Positions 26,338 to 37,021 of a stretch of 64,000 nucleotides of DNA are shown in pieces; within the stretch, counting starts at the first letter, position 1; every line of letters starts with the position of its first letter. Under the pieces are notes generated by a model. The model had not been told where the DNA came from. It saw nothing but the letters and a program-made list of their open reading frames with translations, and did no database searches. Position numbers and translations under genes: made by a program. This DNA comes from Thermoleophilia bacterium (lineage in GTDB: Bacteria > Actinomycetota > Thermoleophilia > RBG-16-64-13): assembly GCA_027493445.1 (NCBI GenBank), contig JAOSKU010000001.1, positions 620,001-684,000 of the forward strand, in the 5' to 3' direction.

Positions 26338-27608
26338 GAAGATCTCCGCCCCTAAGGGCACGTACGACATCCTACCCCGGGATCAGCCCGTCCGGCTCTG
26401 GGTCGAGGGACGGGCGGCCGATGTCTTCAGGCGTTACGGCTACGGCCGGCTCGACACGCCCATGTTCGAGGAGACTCGCCTGTTCGCCCGGGGGGTGGGG
26501 GAGTCCACCGACATCGTCCGCAAGGAGATGTACACCTTCCAGGACATGGGCGGCCGCAGCATGACCCTCCGACCGGAGGGCACGGCGCCGGCCGCTCGTG
26601 CCTACGTCGAGCACGGCATGCACACCTGGCCTCAGCCGGTGAAGCTTTGGTACCACTGGCCGATGTTCCGCTACGAGAGCCCGCAGTCGGGTCGGTACCG
26701 CCAGCACTGGCAGTTCGGCATCGAGGCCTTCGGCTCCGACTCGCCTGTGCTCGACGCCGAGGTCATCGGCGTGCTGGCCACCCTCTACGACGACATCGGC
26801 CTGGCTCAAGTCGAGCTGCGCCTGAACTCCATGGGCTGCCGGGAATGCCGGCCCGACTACGTCGCCCGGTTGCGCGCCTTCCTCGAGGACCGCAAGGGCG
26901 AGCTGTGCAAGGACTGTCGCGAACGCGCGACGCTCAATCCCCTGCGTACCTTCGACTGCAAGGTGGAAGGGTGCCGGGCGGTCATGGAGCAGGCGCCTCG
27001 CCTGATCGACTGGCTGTGCCCCGCCTGCGCCGAACACCACGCTGTCGTGCAGCGTCACCTCGAGCTCCAGGGCATCGCCTACCTGCCAGACCATCGGTTG
27101 GTGCGCGGCATGGACTACTATACCCGCACGACCTTCGAGTTTCAGTCGGCTGTGCTCGGAGCTCAGTCGGGTGTGGGTGGCGGGGGACGCTACGACGACC
27201 TGGTCGAGACCATCGGGGGACCGCCCACCCCGGGCGTGGGCTTCCGGAACGGGAGTAGAACGCATCCTTCTGGCATTGGAGCGTTCCCGCGAAGACCTGC
27301 CCACGGCCGGGGGACCGACCGCCTACCTAGTCGCCCTCACCGGCGAGGCCCGGGAACCGGTCTTCCTGCTGGCCCACGAGCTCCGCCGGCAGGGGGCCGC
27401 GGCGGAGCTTGACCTTCTCGGCCGGAGCGTCAAAGGGCAGATGAAGCAGGCAGGCCGCAGCGGAGCCCGCTATGCCGTCATCGTTGGCGACGACGAGTTG
27501 GCAACCGGCACCCTCACTCTGAAGGAGCTCGCGACCGGGCGGGAGAAACGCCTGCCCCGTATCGATGCTATGGCGCGGATCGTTGAAGCGGAAAAGGACG
27601 GCGGATGA
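26330..27608 (+). CDS. hisS: Histidyl-tRNA synthetase, with apparent +1 frameshift
   Basis: A class II synthetase of about 425 residues. Motif 1 lies in DTPMFEETRLFARGVGEST, motif 2 in WYHWPMFRYESPQSGRYRQHWQFG, the histidine motif A in RGMDYYTRTTFEF, and motif 3 is GVGFGTGVERILLALE. The frame breaks inside motif 3 at 27243-27247 (TTCCGG where TTCGG is expected). Past it, the anticodon-binding domain (AYLVALTGEAREPVFLLAHE...) is intact to the TGA at 27606-27608. Since the enzyme is essential and a break in motif 3 would inactivate it, an assembly error is more likely than a pseudogene. Confidence 0.92.
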
Positions 27609-29358
27609 GCTACAGGACACACTGGTGTGGTGACGTTGGAGATATACTGGTTGGCGAGAGGGTCCAGGTCGCGGGTTGGGTGCACCGCCGTCGCGACCAT
27701 GGCGGCCTGGTCTTCGTGGACCTGCGCGACCGCACCGGCCTCCTGCAGCTCGTTTTCGATCCGGAAGCCGAGCCGAAGGCACACGAGCAGGCCCATGCGC
27801 TGCGCAACGAGTTCGTGGTCTCCGCCTCCGGCATCGTGCGTTCCCGCGGCGAGGAGCAGGTGAACCCTAACATCGCCACAGGCACCGTCGAGATCGCGAT
27901 CGACGAGCTCGAAATCCTGGCGCGCGCCAAGACCCCTCCTTTCTATCCCGAGGAGCGCGTCGAGGTTGACGAGACCTTGCGCCTGAGGTACCGCTACATC
28001 GACTTACGCCGCCGGCGGATGCAGGGCAATCTGCTGCTGCGCGACCGGGTGGTGCAAGGCGTGCGTCGCTACCTGGAAGCGCGAGGCTTCGTCGAGATCG
28101 AGACCCCCATCCTGACCAAGAGCACGCCCGAGGGCGCCCGCGATTTCCTGGTACCCAGCCGGCTCCGAGCGGGGGAATTCTACGCTTTGCCGCAGTCCCC
28201 TCAGCTCTTCAAGCAACTGCTGATGGTCGCCGGCTTCGAGCGGTACTACCAGATCGCCCGGGCCTTCCGCGACGAGGACCTGCGGGCGGATCGCCAGCCG
28301 GAGCACACCCAGATCGACGTGGAGGCCAGCTTCCTCGACGAGGTCGAGATCCAGGACATCATCGAGGGCATGGTGGTCGAGGTCTTCGCTCAGACCCTCG
28401 GGATCGAGCTGGAGCGCCCGTTCCCGCGGATGAGCTACGCCGAGGCCATGCACCGGTTCGGCTCCGACAAGCCCGACGCGCGATTCGGCATGGAGATCGT
28501 CGACGTGTCCGATCTGGTGGGGGAGTCGACTTCAAGGTCTTCGCCGAGGCCCTCGCCCATGGAGGGGCCGTCCGCGGAATCCGGGTGGAGGGCGGAGGCG
28601 GCTTCTCCCGCAAGGACGTCGACGATCTGACGACTCAAGCGGCCGTCTTCGGAGCCAAAGGCGTAGCTCCCATCTGGGTCGAGGAGAACGGCGTCCGCTC
28701 ACCTATCGCCAAGTTCCTGGGTGATGAGATCCTCAGCGATGTCCAGGCCCGGATGGAAGGACGGCCGGGTGATCTCCTGCTCTTCGTGGCTGACCGTCTT
28801 CCAGTCGTCGAAGCCAGCCTGGGCGCCCTGCGCCTGGCGCTCGCGGAGAAGGTCGAGCTTCCCCGCAGCGGCTGGCGCTTCCTCTGGATCGTCGATCCGC
28901 CCATGTTCGAATACGACGACAAGGAGGGCCGGCTGAAGGCCCAACATCATCCGTTCACTAAACCCCGCGTCGAGCGCCCCGAGCAGCTGCGGGAGAGGCC
29001 CCTATCTTTGGGAACCCATGCCTATGACTTGGTTCTCAACGGAGTGGAACTCGGCAGCGGGTCCATCCGTATCTCCGACCCGCTCCTCCAGGAGGCTGTG
29101 TTCCGGGTTCTCGGGTTGGGCGAGGAGGAGATTCGGGCGAAGTTCGGTTTCCTGGTGGAAGCCATGGACTACGGCATCCCGCCTCACGGCGGCATGGCAC
29201 TGGGACTCGACCGTCTGGTGATGCTCATGGCGGGCGAGTCGTCGATCAGAGACGTGATCGCCTTCCCCAAGACTCAGAGCGGGTCGTGTCCAATGACCGA
29301 CGCACCCTCGCCGGTCTCTGCCGATCAGCTCAGGGAGCTGAGACTCGAGATCCGATGA
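27605..29358 (+). CDS. aspS: Aspartyl-tRNA synthetase, with apparent -1 frameshift
   Basis: A class II synthetase of about 584 residues. The N-terminal OB fold (VQVAGWVHRRRDHGGLVFVDLRDRTG) binds the anticodon. The core has motif 1 (FVEIETPILTKSTPEGARDF), motif 2 (FRDEDLRADRQPEHTQIDVE) and motif 3 (GMALGLDRLVMLM). In the GAD insertion domain the frame breaks in a G5 run (28519-28523); adding one G gives LVGGVDFKVFAEALAHGGAV and joins both parts. It starts at ATG 27605, overlapping the hisS stop. Presence of a GAD domain is normal for bacterial AspRS. Discriminating or non-discriminating character cannot be told here. Confidence 0.93.
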
Positions 29359-29382
29359 GGTCCGGGAGGGAGCCGGGCCGCG

Positions 29383-29411
29383 TTGTCGAAGGTAGGTTGG
29401 TGTGGTACTGT
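29383..29411 (+). promoter_or_regulatory. Promoter of the probable 6S RNA
   Basis: TTGTCG (29383-29388) and TACTGT (29406-29411) lie exactly 17 nt apart, 25 nt after the aspS stop. Predicted transcription start is near 29416-29418, which is also the 5' end of the closing stem of the RNA. Confidence 0.5.
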
Positions 29412-29415
29412 TGAA

Positions 29416-29576
29416 GCGCTCGACCTTGTGCGTGATTTGCCTCAATCTTGAGCCAACACATTTCTCTTGGGAGGTCGGCTCGATCGGGCGGCTGCACAGC
29501 TCTCCGATGGCCGCCACCCACCTGCTTACGCAGGTTCAAGAGCCTGGCGGACACGGCAAGGTGGAGCATTTCCTTT
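29416..29576 (+). ncRNA. ssrS: Probable 6S RNA (RNA polymerase regulator)
   Basis: No protein frame fits this 232-nt gap. The RNA would fold as a long rod: closing stem GCTCGACCTTG (from 29418) with GCAAGGTGGAGC (ending 29567), inner stem TCTTGAGCC (29446-29454) with GGTTCAAGA (29533-29541), a large central bubble, and an apical part. A small hairpin CCTGC-TTAC-GCAGG (29521-29534) lies on the 3' side of the bubble, as in many 6S RNAs. Position directly after aspS is the same as for B. subtilis 6S-1 RNA (bsrA). 6S RNA mimics an open promoter and binds sigma-70 holoenzyme. No covariance search was run. Confidence 0.6.
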
Positions 29577-29591
29577 GCGCGGAGGGATATC

Positions 29592-30278
29592 ATGGCGCGA
29601 ATCCCTAAGAGCTCGTTTCTGAATGACGTTTCGCCGTCAGGCCGCGATAGGTCCGGGCGAGGCAGGGACGCAGCGAGCGCTCATAGCGGCGCTGCGGCCG
29701 CGATAGAGAACGCTGCATCGCGACGACCAGTGCGGCTGCGGCGGCCAAGGCTTCGTTTTGAAACGCGCTCAAAATGGGTTCCTGCAGTCTTCGTGGGTCT
29801 ACTGGCCCTGGCGGCGCTCGCCCTGGCGGTCGGATGCGGCGGCGGCGAGGAGACGACGACCACCGTCTCGACCGTGCCTCCAATCACGCCCCCCGCGAGC
29901 GAGCAAGGTTCAGTCGATCCATTCGCTGCGATCGTCGGCACCCCGCTGCAGCCCACCAGCGATACTCCGGCCGAGGTGAAATCGGCTGTGGAGCAGCACC
30001 GGCCCGTGGTGATGGCGTTCTATGTGACCGGCGGCACTGACGACGCCAAGGTGATCGACGCGCTGAAGACCCTGCAGGGCACCTATACCGATGTGACGTT
30101 CGTATACTACGACTACAAGGCCCCCGCCACCTACGGCGACCTGTCGATACTGGTGCCGGTCGACTACCCGCCTCAGGTCATCTTCGTCGACACCAATGGT
30201 ACGATCCGCCAGATCACAACCGGGTACGTCGACGAGGGAACCTTCAACCAGCTGGTGGTGAACATCCGCCAGGGATGA
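29592..30278 (+). CDS. Lipoprotein with thioredoxin-like fold; signal region carries a repeat insertion
   Basis: ATG 29592 is preceded by GGAGGG (29581-29586). The reading is MARIP(K), then 54 codons contributed by a 162-bp repeat copy (29609-29770), then KWVPAVFVGLLALAALALAV-GCGGG, a lipoprotein signal peptide with lipobox AVGC. Without the insert the N-terminus would be a normal lipoprotein signal (MARIPKKWVP...). The mature part has a Thr/Pro/Ser linker and a thioredoxin-like domain (HRPVVMAFYVTGGTDDAKVIDAL; VDYPPQVIFVDTNGTIRQIT) without a CxxC. A GTG at 29793 after the insert could still allow a shorter product but has no good ribosome binding site. Confidence 0.75.
   Translation: MARIPKSSFLNDVSPSGRDRSGRGRDAASAHSGAAAAIENAASRRPVRLRRPRLRFETRSKWVPAVFVGLLALAALALAVGCGGGEETTTTVSTVPPITPPASEQGSVDPFAAIVGTPLQPTSDTPAEVKSAVEQHRPVVMAFYVTGGTDDAKVIDALKTLQGTYTDVTFVYYDYKAPATYGDLSILVPVDYPPQVIFVDTNGTIRQITTGYVDEGTFNQLVVNIRQG
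29609..29770 (-). repeat. Dispersed palindromic repeat, full-length copy 3 (in-frame in a CDS)
   Basis: This copy starts GAGCTCGTTTC and ends GAAACGCGCTC, a near-perfect terminal inverted repeat, and is 162 bp long (54 codons). Its left end matches the reverse complement of the right end of the copy at 55895-56057 (GAATGACG...TCGCCGTCAGG). Orientation is opposite to that copy. No clear target duplication flanks it beyond a few A residues. Confidence 0.8.
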
Positions 30279-30306
30279 GGCGTCGATCTCACGCAGCAGG
30301 CTACGG

Positions 30307-30336
30307 GGGCCGGCGCTGCGCCGGCCCTTCGTCTTT
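30307..30336 (+). terminator. Intrinsic-type terminator after the lipoprotein gene
   Basis: GGGCCGGC (30307-30314) pairs with GCCGGCCC (30320-30327) around a 5-nt loop, followed by TTCGTCTTT. It lies 29 nt after the lipoprotein stop and just before the mnmA start. Confidence 0.6.
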
Positions 30337-30347
30337 CGAGGACGTCC

Positions 30348-31851
30348 ATGAGCACTGAAGACACGCGATCCGGAGTTCCGGTCCCACCCCTTTCTCCCTT
30401 ACGGTGATGCTGTGCGCCGGCACCTCGCCGCCCCGACAGGCGTAGGCCGGCTCGCCGACCCGAGTGGGGTAGGCAGCGCCGGCAGCGCCTCCTGCGGCGA
30501 TCTGGTGCGCATCGAGATCGATGTGGACCGCGGCATCCTGAGGGAGGCGCGGTTTCAGGCTTACGGCTGTCCGGCCACCATCGCCGGGGCTTCCGAGCTC
30601 ATCGGCCGGATCGAAGGCCGGCCTGTGCTGGAGGCGGCCGCTCTCTCCGAGGCATCGATCGCCCGCAGCCTGGGCCTCTCGGCGCGCAAGCGGGCCTGTT
30701 CGAACCTGGCGGTCGACGCCCTGCATGGGGCTTTGGAAGCCGCCACCGGCCGGTATCCCGCCTTGGTCCCGGAGCAGGAGCGAGGGATCGACGAACGCGG
30801 CGTGCTGGTTGGCATGAGCGGCGGAGTGGATAGTGCGACGGCTGCCCTGCGCTTGCGCGAAGCTGGCTACCGAGTGGTGGGAGTCACCTTTCGATTGTGG
30901 AGCGACCCTACCTGCGCGAGCGGGCGAGGGTGCTGCTCTCCAGAGACAATCCAATCCGCCAGACGCACGGCCCACGCCCTGGGCCTCCCGCACTTGACCG
31001 TGGACCTGGGTGCCCGCTTCGTCGAGGAAGTCGTGGACCCCTTCGTACGAGAGTATGCCGCCGGGCGCACCCCGAACCCCTGCGTACGCTGCAATGCGGG
31101 CCTGCGGTTCGCCGAGCTGGCGGGCGTGGCCGATAGATTAGGTCTGCGCTGGATCTCCACCGGTCATTACGCGCGCATGGCCGGCGTGCCCCCGCGGCTC
31201 CGACGGGGCCTCGACCAAGCAAAGGATCAGTCCTACGTGCTGGCCCAGGTGCATCCGCGACTTCTGGAGCGGGCCCGCTTCCCTCTGGGAGAGCTCACCA
31301 AGGCTCAGACCAGAGCGCTCGCTCGGGAAGCCGGTCTCGATGTCCACGATTCCGCCGAGAGCCAGGAGATCTGCTTCATCCCCGACAACGACTACCGGCG
31401 TTTCCTGCGCGAGCGGCTGGGGGAGAGGCCTGGGGCGATCGTGGACTTGGAAGGTGCGGAGATCGGACGCCACAAGGGGACCTATAACTACACAGTGGGG
31501 CAGCGTCGCGGCCTGGGTATCGCCGCCCCGGAGCCCCTGTACGTGCGCGCGACCGTTCCTTCCGAACGCGTGGTGGTGGTGGGGTCGGCCGAGGCGCTGC
31601 AAGTAGCCACCGTGGTGGCCAACGAGGTCGTGGTGCACCGTCACCCTATCCCCTACGAAGGCAGCCTCCAGCTACGCTCCTCCGGGCTGGTGGCGACAGC
31701 GCAGGTTCACTTCGACGAGTCGGAGGGCGCGGCCACCTTCGCGCTGGCCGCGCCGATGAGCGGCGTGGCTGCCGGGCAGGCTGCCGTGCTCTACGACCGC
31801 GACGCGGTCGTTCTGGCCGGTACCATCTGTGCCACAGGGAAGACTAGGTAG
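30348..31851 (+). CDS. mnmA: Fusion of IscU/NifU-type Fe-S scaffold domain with tRNA 2-thiouridylase MnmA
   Basis: Numbered from the GTG at 30412: residues 1-112 form an IscU-like domain with its three cysteines (SCGD at C28, YGCPATIAGASELIG at C53, RACSNLAVDAL at C96), and residues 130-480 form MnmA, which thiolates U34 of tRNA. The MnmA part has the PP-loop GMSGGVDS (134-141), NPCVRCN with C224 and C227, and C321 in SQEICFIPDNDYRRF. The CxxC plus distal cysteine resembles MnmA enzymes that need a [4Fe-4S] cluster. The best start is ATG 30348 (GAGGA upstream): with one T removed at 30399-30400 it reads MSTEDTRSGVPVPPLSPYG into the IscU domain. Otherwise GTG 30412 starts a slightly short domain. 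Confidence 0.88.
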
Positions 31852-31935
31852 GAGCTCGGCTCGAAACGAAGCCCCGGCCCCCAGGCCGCCCTGGCCGGGG
31901 CGATGCGGTGTCCTCGGTCACGTCTGCGGCGGCCG
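31852..31935 (+). repeat. Dispersed palindromic repeat, partial copy 4
   Basis: GAGCTCGGCTCGAAACGAAG begins immediately after the mnmA TAG, then CCCGGCCCCCAGGCCGCCCT, then GCGATGCGGTGTCCTCGGTC. It is nearly identical to copy 2 (19721-19811), which also abuts a stop codon. The right half is missing. Same orientation as the copy at 55895. Confidence 0.72.
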
Positions 31936-31955
31936 GCGGGGAGAGGCCCCTATGG

Positions 31956-31961
31956 TATAGT
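31956..31961 (+). promoter_or_regulatory. -10 element upstream of the DUF948 gene
   Basis: TATAGT in the context CCTATGGTATAGTTGACG, 66 nt before the ATG at 32028. No good -35 is seen. A ribosome binding site AAGGAGAGG lies at the start codon. Confidence 0.35.
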
Positions 31962-32027
31962 TGACGAGGGTTTGTACGGTGTTCTGGCTGCCCCTGGCAG
32001 CCCTGGGGAGGACAAGGAGAGGCGAGC

Positions 32028-32402
32028 ATGGAGTGGGATGCGGGCGCAATCATGAAGATCGCCATCGGCATTTTCTTCTTCCTGGTCGCCATCGGCCTCA
32101 CGTATGCCCTGTTTCGTCTGGCCGGCTTCCTTGAGCAACTCACGACCATGCTTCACGACGTGAACCAGGAGGTCGTGCCGATCCTCACTCGGGTGCAGAC
32201 AACGGTGGATGAGGTCAACTCCGAGCTTGGCAAGGTCGACGAGATCACCGGCTCCGTGGTCGCGGTCACCGACAGGATCGAGACGACTGCCGCCGCGATC
32301 CAGAGCGCCATAGGCACTCCGGTGAAGAAGATGGCCGCTTTCTCCGCTGGGGTCACCGAAGCGGTGTCGACCTTCATCTCGCAACGCCGCAAGGAGGCGT
32401 GA
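32028..32402 (+). CDS. DUF948 membrane-anchored coiled-coil protein
   Basis: A 124-residue protein with an N-terminal transmembrane helix (IAIGIFFFLVAIGLTYALF) and a long amphipathic helical region (QLTTMLHDVNQEVVPILTRV; TVDEVNSELGKVDEITGSV) typical of DUF948/YtxG, a general stress protein family of firmicutes and actinobacteria. ATG 32028 follows AAGGAGAGGCGAGC. It overlaps the next gene (YtxH-like) at TGATG, the same partner as in Bacillus. Function unknown; possibly envelope-associated. Confidence 0.85.
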   Translation: MEWDAGAIMKIAIGIFFFLVAIGLTYALFRLAGFLEQLTTMLHDVNQEVVPILTRVQTTVDEVNSELGKVDEITGSVVAVTDRIETTAAAIQSAIGTPVKKMAAFSAGVTEAVSTFISQRRKEA

Positions 32403-32649
32403 TGGGCAAGATCCGTTTCGGTTTCACAACGGTGGTCGGCGCCACCGTCGGGGCGGCCGCATATCTTGCACTCAAGATATCCCGCGAGACGGGCAAAGGG
32501 TTCGTCGAAGCGCTCTCCGAGGTGCCGGCTGAGGCCGAACGCTACTGGGAAGAGGTTCGTGCCCGGGGGTGGAGGCCTTCGCGGCCGGCCGCGAAGCTGC
32601 TTCCCAGAAGCAGGCGGAGGTCGAGGAACGACTACGCGGCCGGGACTGA
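32402..32649 (+). CDS. YtxH-like membrane protein, with apparent -1 frameshift
   Basis: A short protein with an N-terminal hydrophobic segment (GFTTVVGATVGAAAYLAL) then a helical part (GFVEALSEVPAEAERYWEEV). The frame breaks in a G5 run at 32575-32579. Adding one G gives RARGVEAFAAGREAASQKQA and continues EVEERLRGRD to the TGA at 32647-32649, so the intact product would have about 82 residues with an acidic/basic helical tail. ATG 32402 overlaps the DUF948 stop. Partnership with DUF948 recalls the ytxGH pair, part of the general stress regulon in Bacillus. Confidence 0.65.
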
Positions 32650-32687
32650 CAGACGGCGGTGGCGAAGCCAAAGATGGAGCGTTCGCG

Positions 32688-33080
32688 ATGGATACCGTGA
32701 GCTTGCGGGTCCCCCGCGAGGCTGGGTTTCTGTCGTTGCTGCACCTGGTGTTGGGCGGAATCGGCCTGCGTCACAACCTGTCTTTCGACGCCCTCGACGA
32801 TCTTCAGCTGGCCGTGGACAGCATCCTGGCGGAAGACTCGGAGACTCTTGACGACCTCTCCATGGGCGTAGGCATTGGAGCGGATAGTCTCCTCATCACC
32901 CTCGAGCCCCTGCGCGACCGTGACTTGAGGTCCACTCTCGAGCATGGCCAGGTGCCGGCAGGCGCCGAGTCGCGTTGCATCGACGTGTGCATCCTACTCC
33001 GATCTCTGGTCGACGGCTATTCGGTGAGCGAGCTAGAGGACGGCGCTTACAGGGTCGAGCTGCGCAAGCGGGCGGGGTGA
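32688..33080 (+). CDS. rsbW: RsbW-type anti-sigma factor / serine kinase (HATPase)
   Basis: A 130-residue protein. Its features, MDTVSLRVPREAGFLSLLHL at the start, FDALDDLQLAVDSILAED (N-box region) in the middle and a C-terminal segment YRVELRKRAG, match small RsbW/SpoIIAB-like ATPases. The usual N-box asparagine appears replaced (QLAVDSI, where E-x-x-x-N is expected), so kinase activity is doubtful. It lies directly before a SigB/SigF-type gene, as in sigB operons. No RsbV anti-anti-sigma gene adjoins. GGAG at 32675-32678 precedes ATG 32688. Confidence 0.7.
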   Translation: MDTVSLRVPREAGFLSLLHLVLGGIGLRHNLSFDALDDLQLAVDSILAEDSETLDDLSMGVGIGADSLLITLEPLRDRDLRSTLEHGQVPAGAESRCIDVCILLRSLVDGYSVSELEDGAYRVELRKRAG

Positions 33081-33085
33081 CAAGC

Positions 33086-33901
33086 ATGATCCACGAAGGA
33101 TCGGAGAACCGCCAGGCTTCCGACGACTACGGTGTGCGCCTCTCAGATATCTCGGAGCGCGATCTCTTGCACCGCATCCACGACGAGGGTGACCAAGCCG
33201 CCCGCGAAGAGCTGATCACCCGCTACCTCCCCTTGGTGCGGAGCCTGGCCCGCCGATTCTCGTCACGCGGCCAGTCCATCGACGACCTGGTCCAAGTGGG
33301 CTCGATCGGCCTGATCAAGGCGATCGATCGTTTCGACACCTCCCGGGGAGTGGAGCTCTCGACCTACGCCACGCCGACGATCCTGGGGGAGATCAAACGC
33401 TACTTCCGTGACAAGGGTTGGGCGGTCAAGGTGCCTCGCGCCCTGCAGGATCTCAACATCCGCCTGAACAAGGTCATCGAACAGCTCACGGTCGAGCTGA
33501 ACCGCTCGCCCACGATCTCCGAAATGGCGGTCGCCTGCGACGTTAGCGAGGAGGAGGTGCTGGAAGCCCTGGAAAGCGGCCGGGCCTACAACTCGCTCTC
33601 CATCTACTCGAGCGGGGCCTCGGAGGACGAGGACTCCCTGGAGCTTCTCGACTATTTGGGCAAGGATGAGGAGGAGTACGAGCTCGTCGAACAGCGGCGC
33701 TACCTGGCGCCGGCCATGAACCGGCTCGATGAGCGCGAGCGTTTGATCCTACACCTCCGGTTCTTCGAGGGCATGACCCAGACGCAGATCGCCGCGCGGG
33801 TGGGCATCTCGCAAATGCATGTCTCCCGGCTGATCCGTAAGTCCATCGAGGTCCTTCGCCAGCACATGGTCGAGGAGGAGAAGCTCTCCGCCGGCAGTTG
33901 A
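33086..33901 (+). CDS. sigB: SigB/SigF-family RNA polymerase sigma factor
   Basis: A 271-residue group 3 sigma factor. Region 2 includes LVRSLARRFSSRGQSIDDLVQVGSIGLIKAIDRFD and STYATPTILGEIKRYFRDKGW, region 3 follows, and region 4 contains ERERLILHLRFFEGMTQTQI and GISQMHVSRLIRKS. The GEIKRYFRDKGW motif is characteristic of SigB/SigF rather than WhiG/FliA. ATG 33086 has GGGG 7 nt upstream; an in-frame GTG at 33077 overlaps the rsbW stop and is possible. Neighbouring rsbW, DUF948 and YtxH-like genes make this a stress-response locus. Confidence 0.9.
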   Translation: MIHEGSENRQASDDYGVRLSDISERDLLHRIHDEGDQAAREELITRYLPLVRSLARRFSSRGQSIDDLVQVGSIGLIKAIDRFDTSRGVELSTYATPTILGEIKRYFRDKGWAVKVPRALQDLNIRLNKVIEQLTVELNRSPTISEMAVACDVSEEEVLEALESGRAYNSLSIYSSGASEDEDSLELLDYLGKDEEEYELVEQRRYLAPAMNRLDERERLILHLRFFEGMTQTQIAARVGISQMHVSRLIRKSIEVLRQHMVEEEKLSAGS

Positions 33902-33956
33902 CGCGGGGCCGCCTGCCGCGGTCACGATGGGGCCATACCGAACAAGGGGTTACTGC

Positions 33957-36568
<2,612 letters not shown>

Positions 36569-36572
<4 letters not shown>

Positions 36573-37021
36573 CCGGGACGGCGGACCCGGGACGGCGTAT
36601 CCTGGGCGTGGACCCCGGCTCGATACGTACCGGCTTGGCCCTCTCCGATCCGCTGCACATCACCTGCAGTCCGCTGGAGGTGATCACCGAGGCGGAGACG
36701 CAGCGACTGATCGAGCGCATCCTCCAGGTAGCCGAGGCGCATGATGTAACCGAGATCGTGGTTGGCCTCCCCGTCCCCCTGAGCGGCGGTACGAACGCTC
36801 AGCTCGAATCGGTGCAGCGGTTTGCCGCCGAACTGGCGCACCGCACCTCCATCCTGGTGACCACCTGGGACGAGCGTTTCACCTCCAAGCTGGCTGAGCG
36901 GGGGCGCAAGGATAGGAGTCCGGCGGACGCCGTGGCCGCCTGTCACATGCTTCAAAGCTACCTCGACGCGGCCCATCTGCGCCGCACTCGCAACGACACT
37001 CCGCCCGAGGCCTCGGCGTGA
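36569..37021 (+). CDS. ruvX: YqgF/RuvX family Holliday junction resolvase-like protein
   Basis: A 150-residue RNase H-fold protein. Catalytic region: ILGVDPGSIRTGLALSD at the N-terminus, VVGLPVPLSGG in the middle, and WDERFTSKLAE with an acidic residue later in DAVAACHMLQSYLD. YqgF is linked to 16S rRNA 5' processing and to anti-termination in other bacteria. The position alaS-ruvX-mltG is conserved in many Gram-positive genomes. It overlaps both neighbours by 4 nt. Confidence 0.93.

Noticed and set aside
26330-29358. Programmed ribosomal frameshifting in hisS and aspS.
   Set aside because: No slippery heptamer with downstream structure fits, and such events are not known for these genes; the same one-base homopolymer pattern in five other genes favours sequence error.
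29774-30040. ATG start at 29774 for the lipoprotein.
   Set aside because: It is out of frame with the lipobox and thioredoxin-like domain and yields an arginine-rich chance product.
33902-33956. T-box or other riboswitch before alaS, or before hisS and aspS.
   Set aside because: The leaders are too short or absent, and no conserved T-box sequence was seen.
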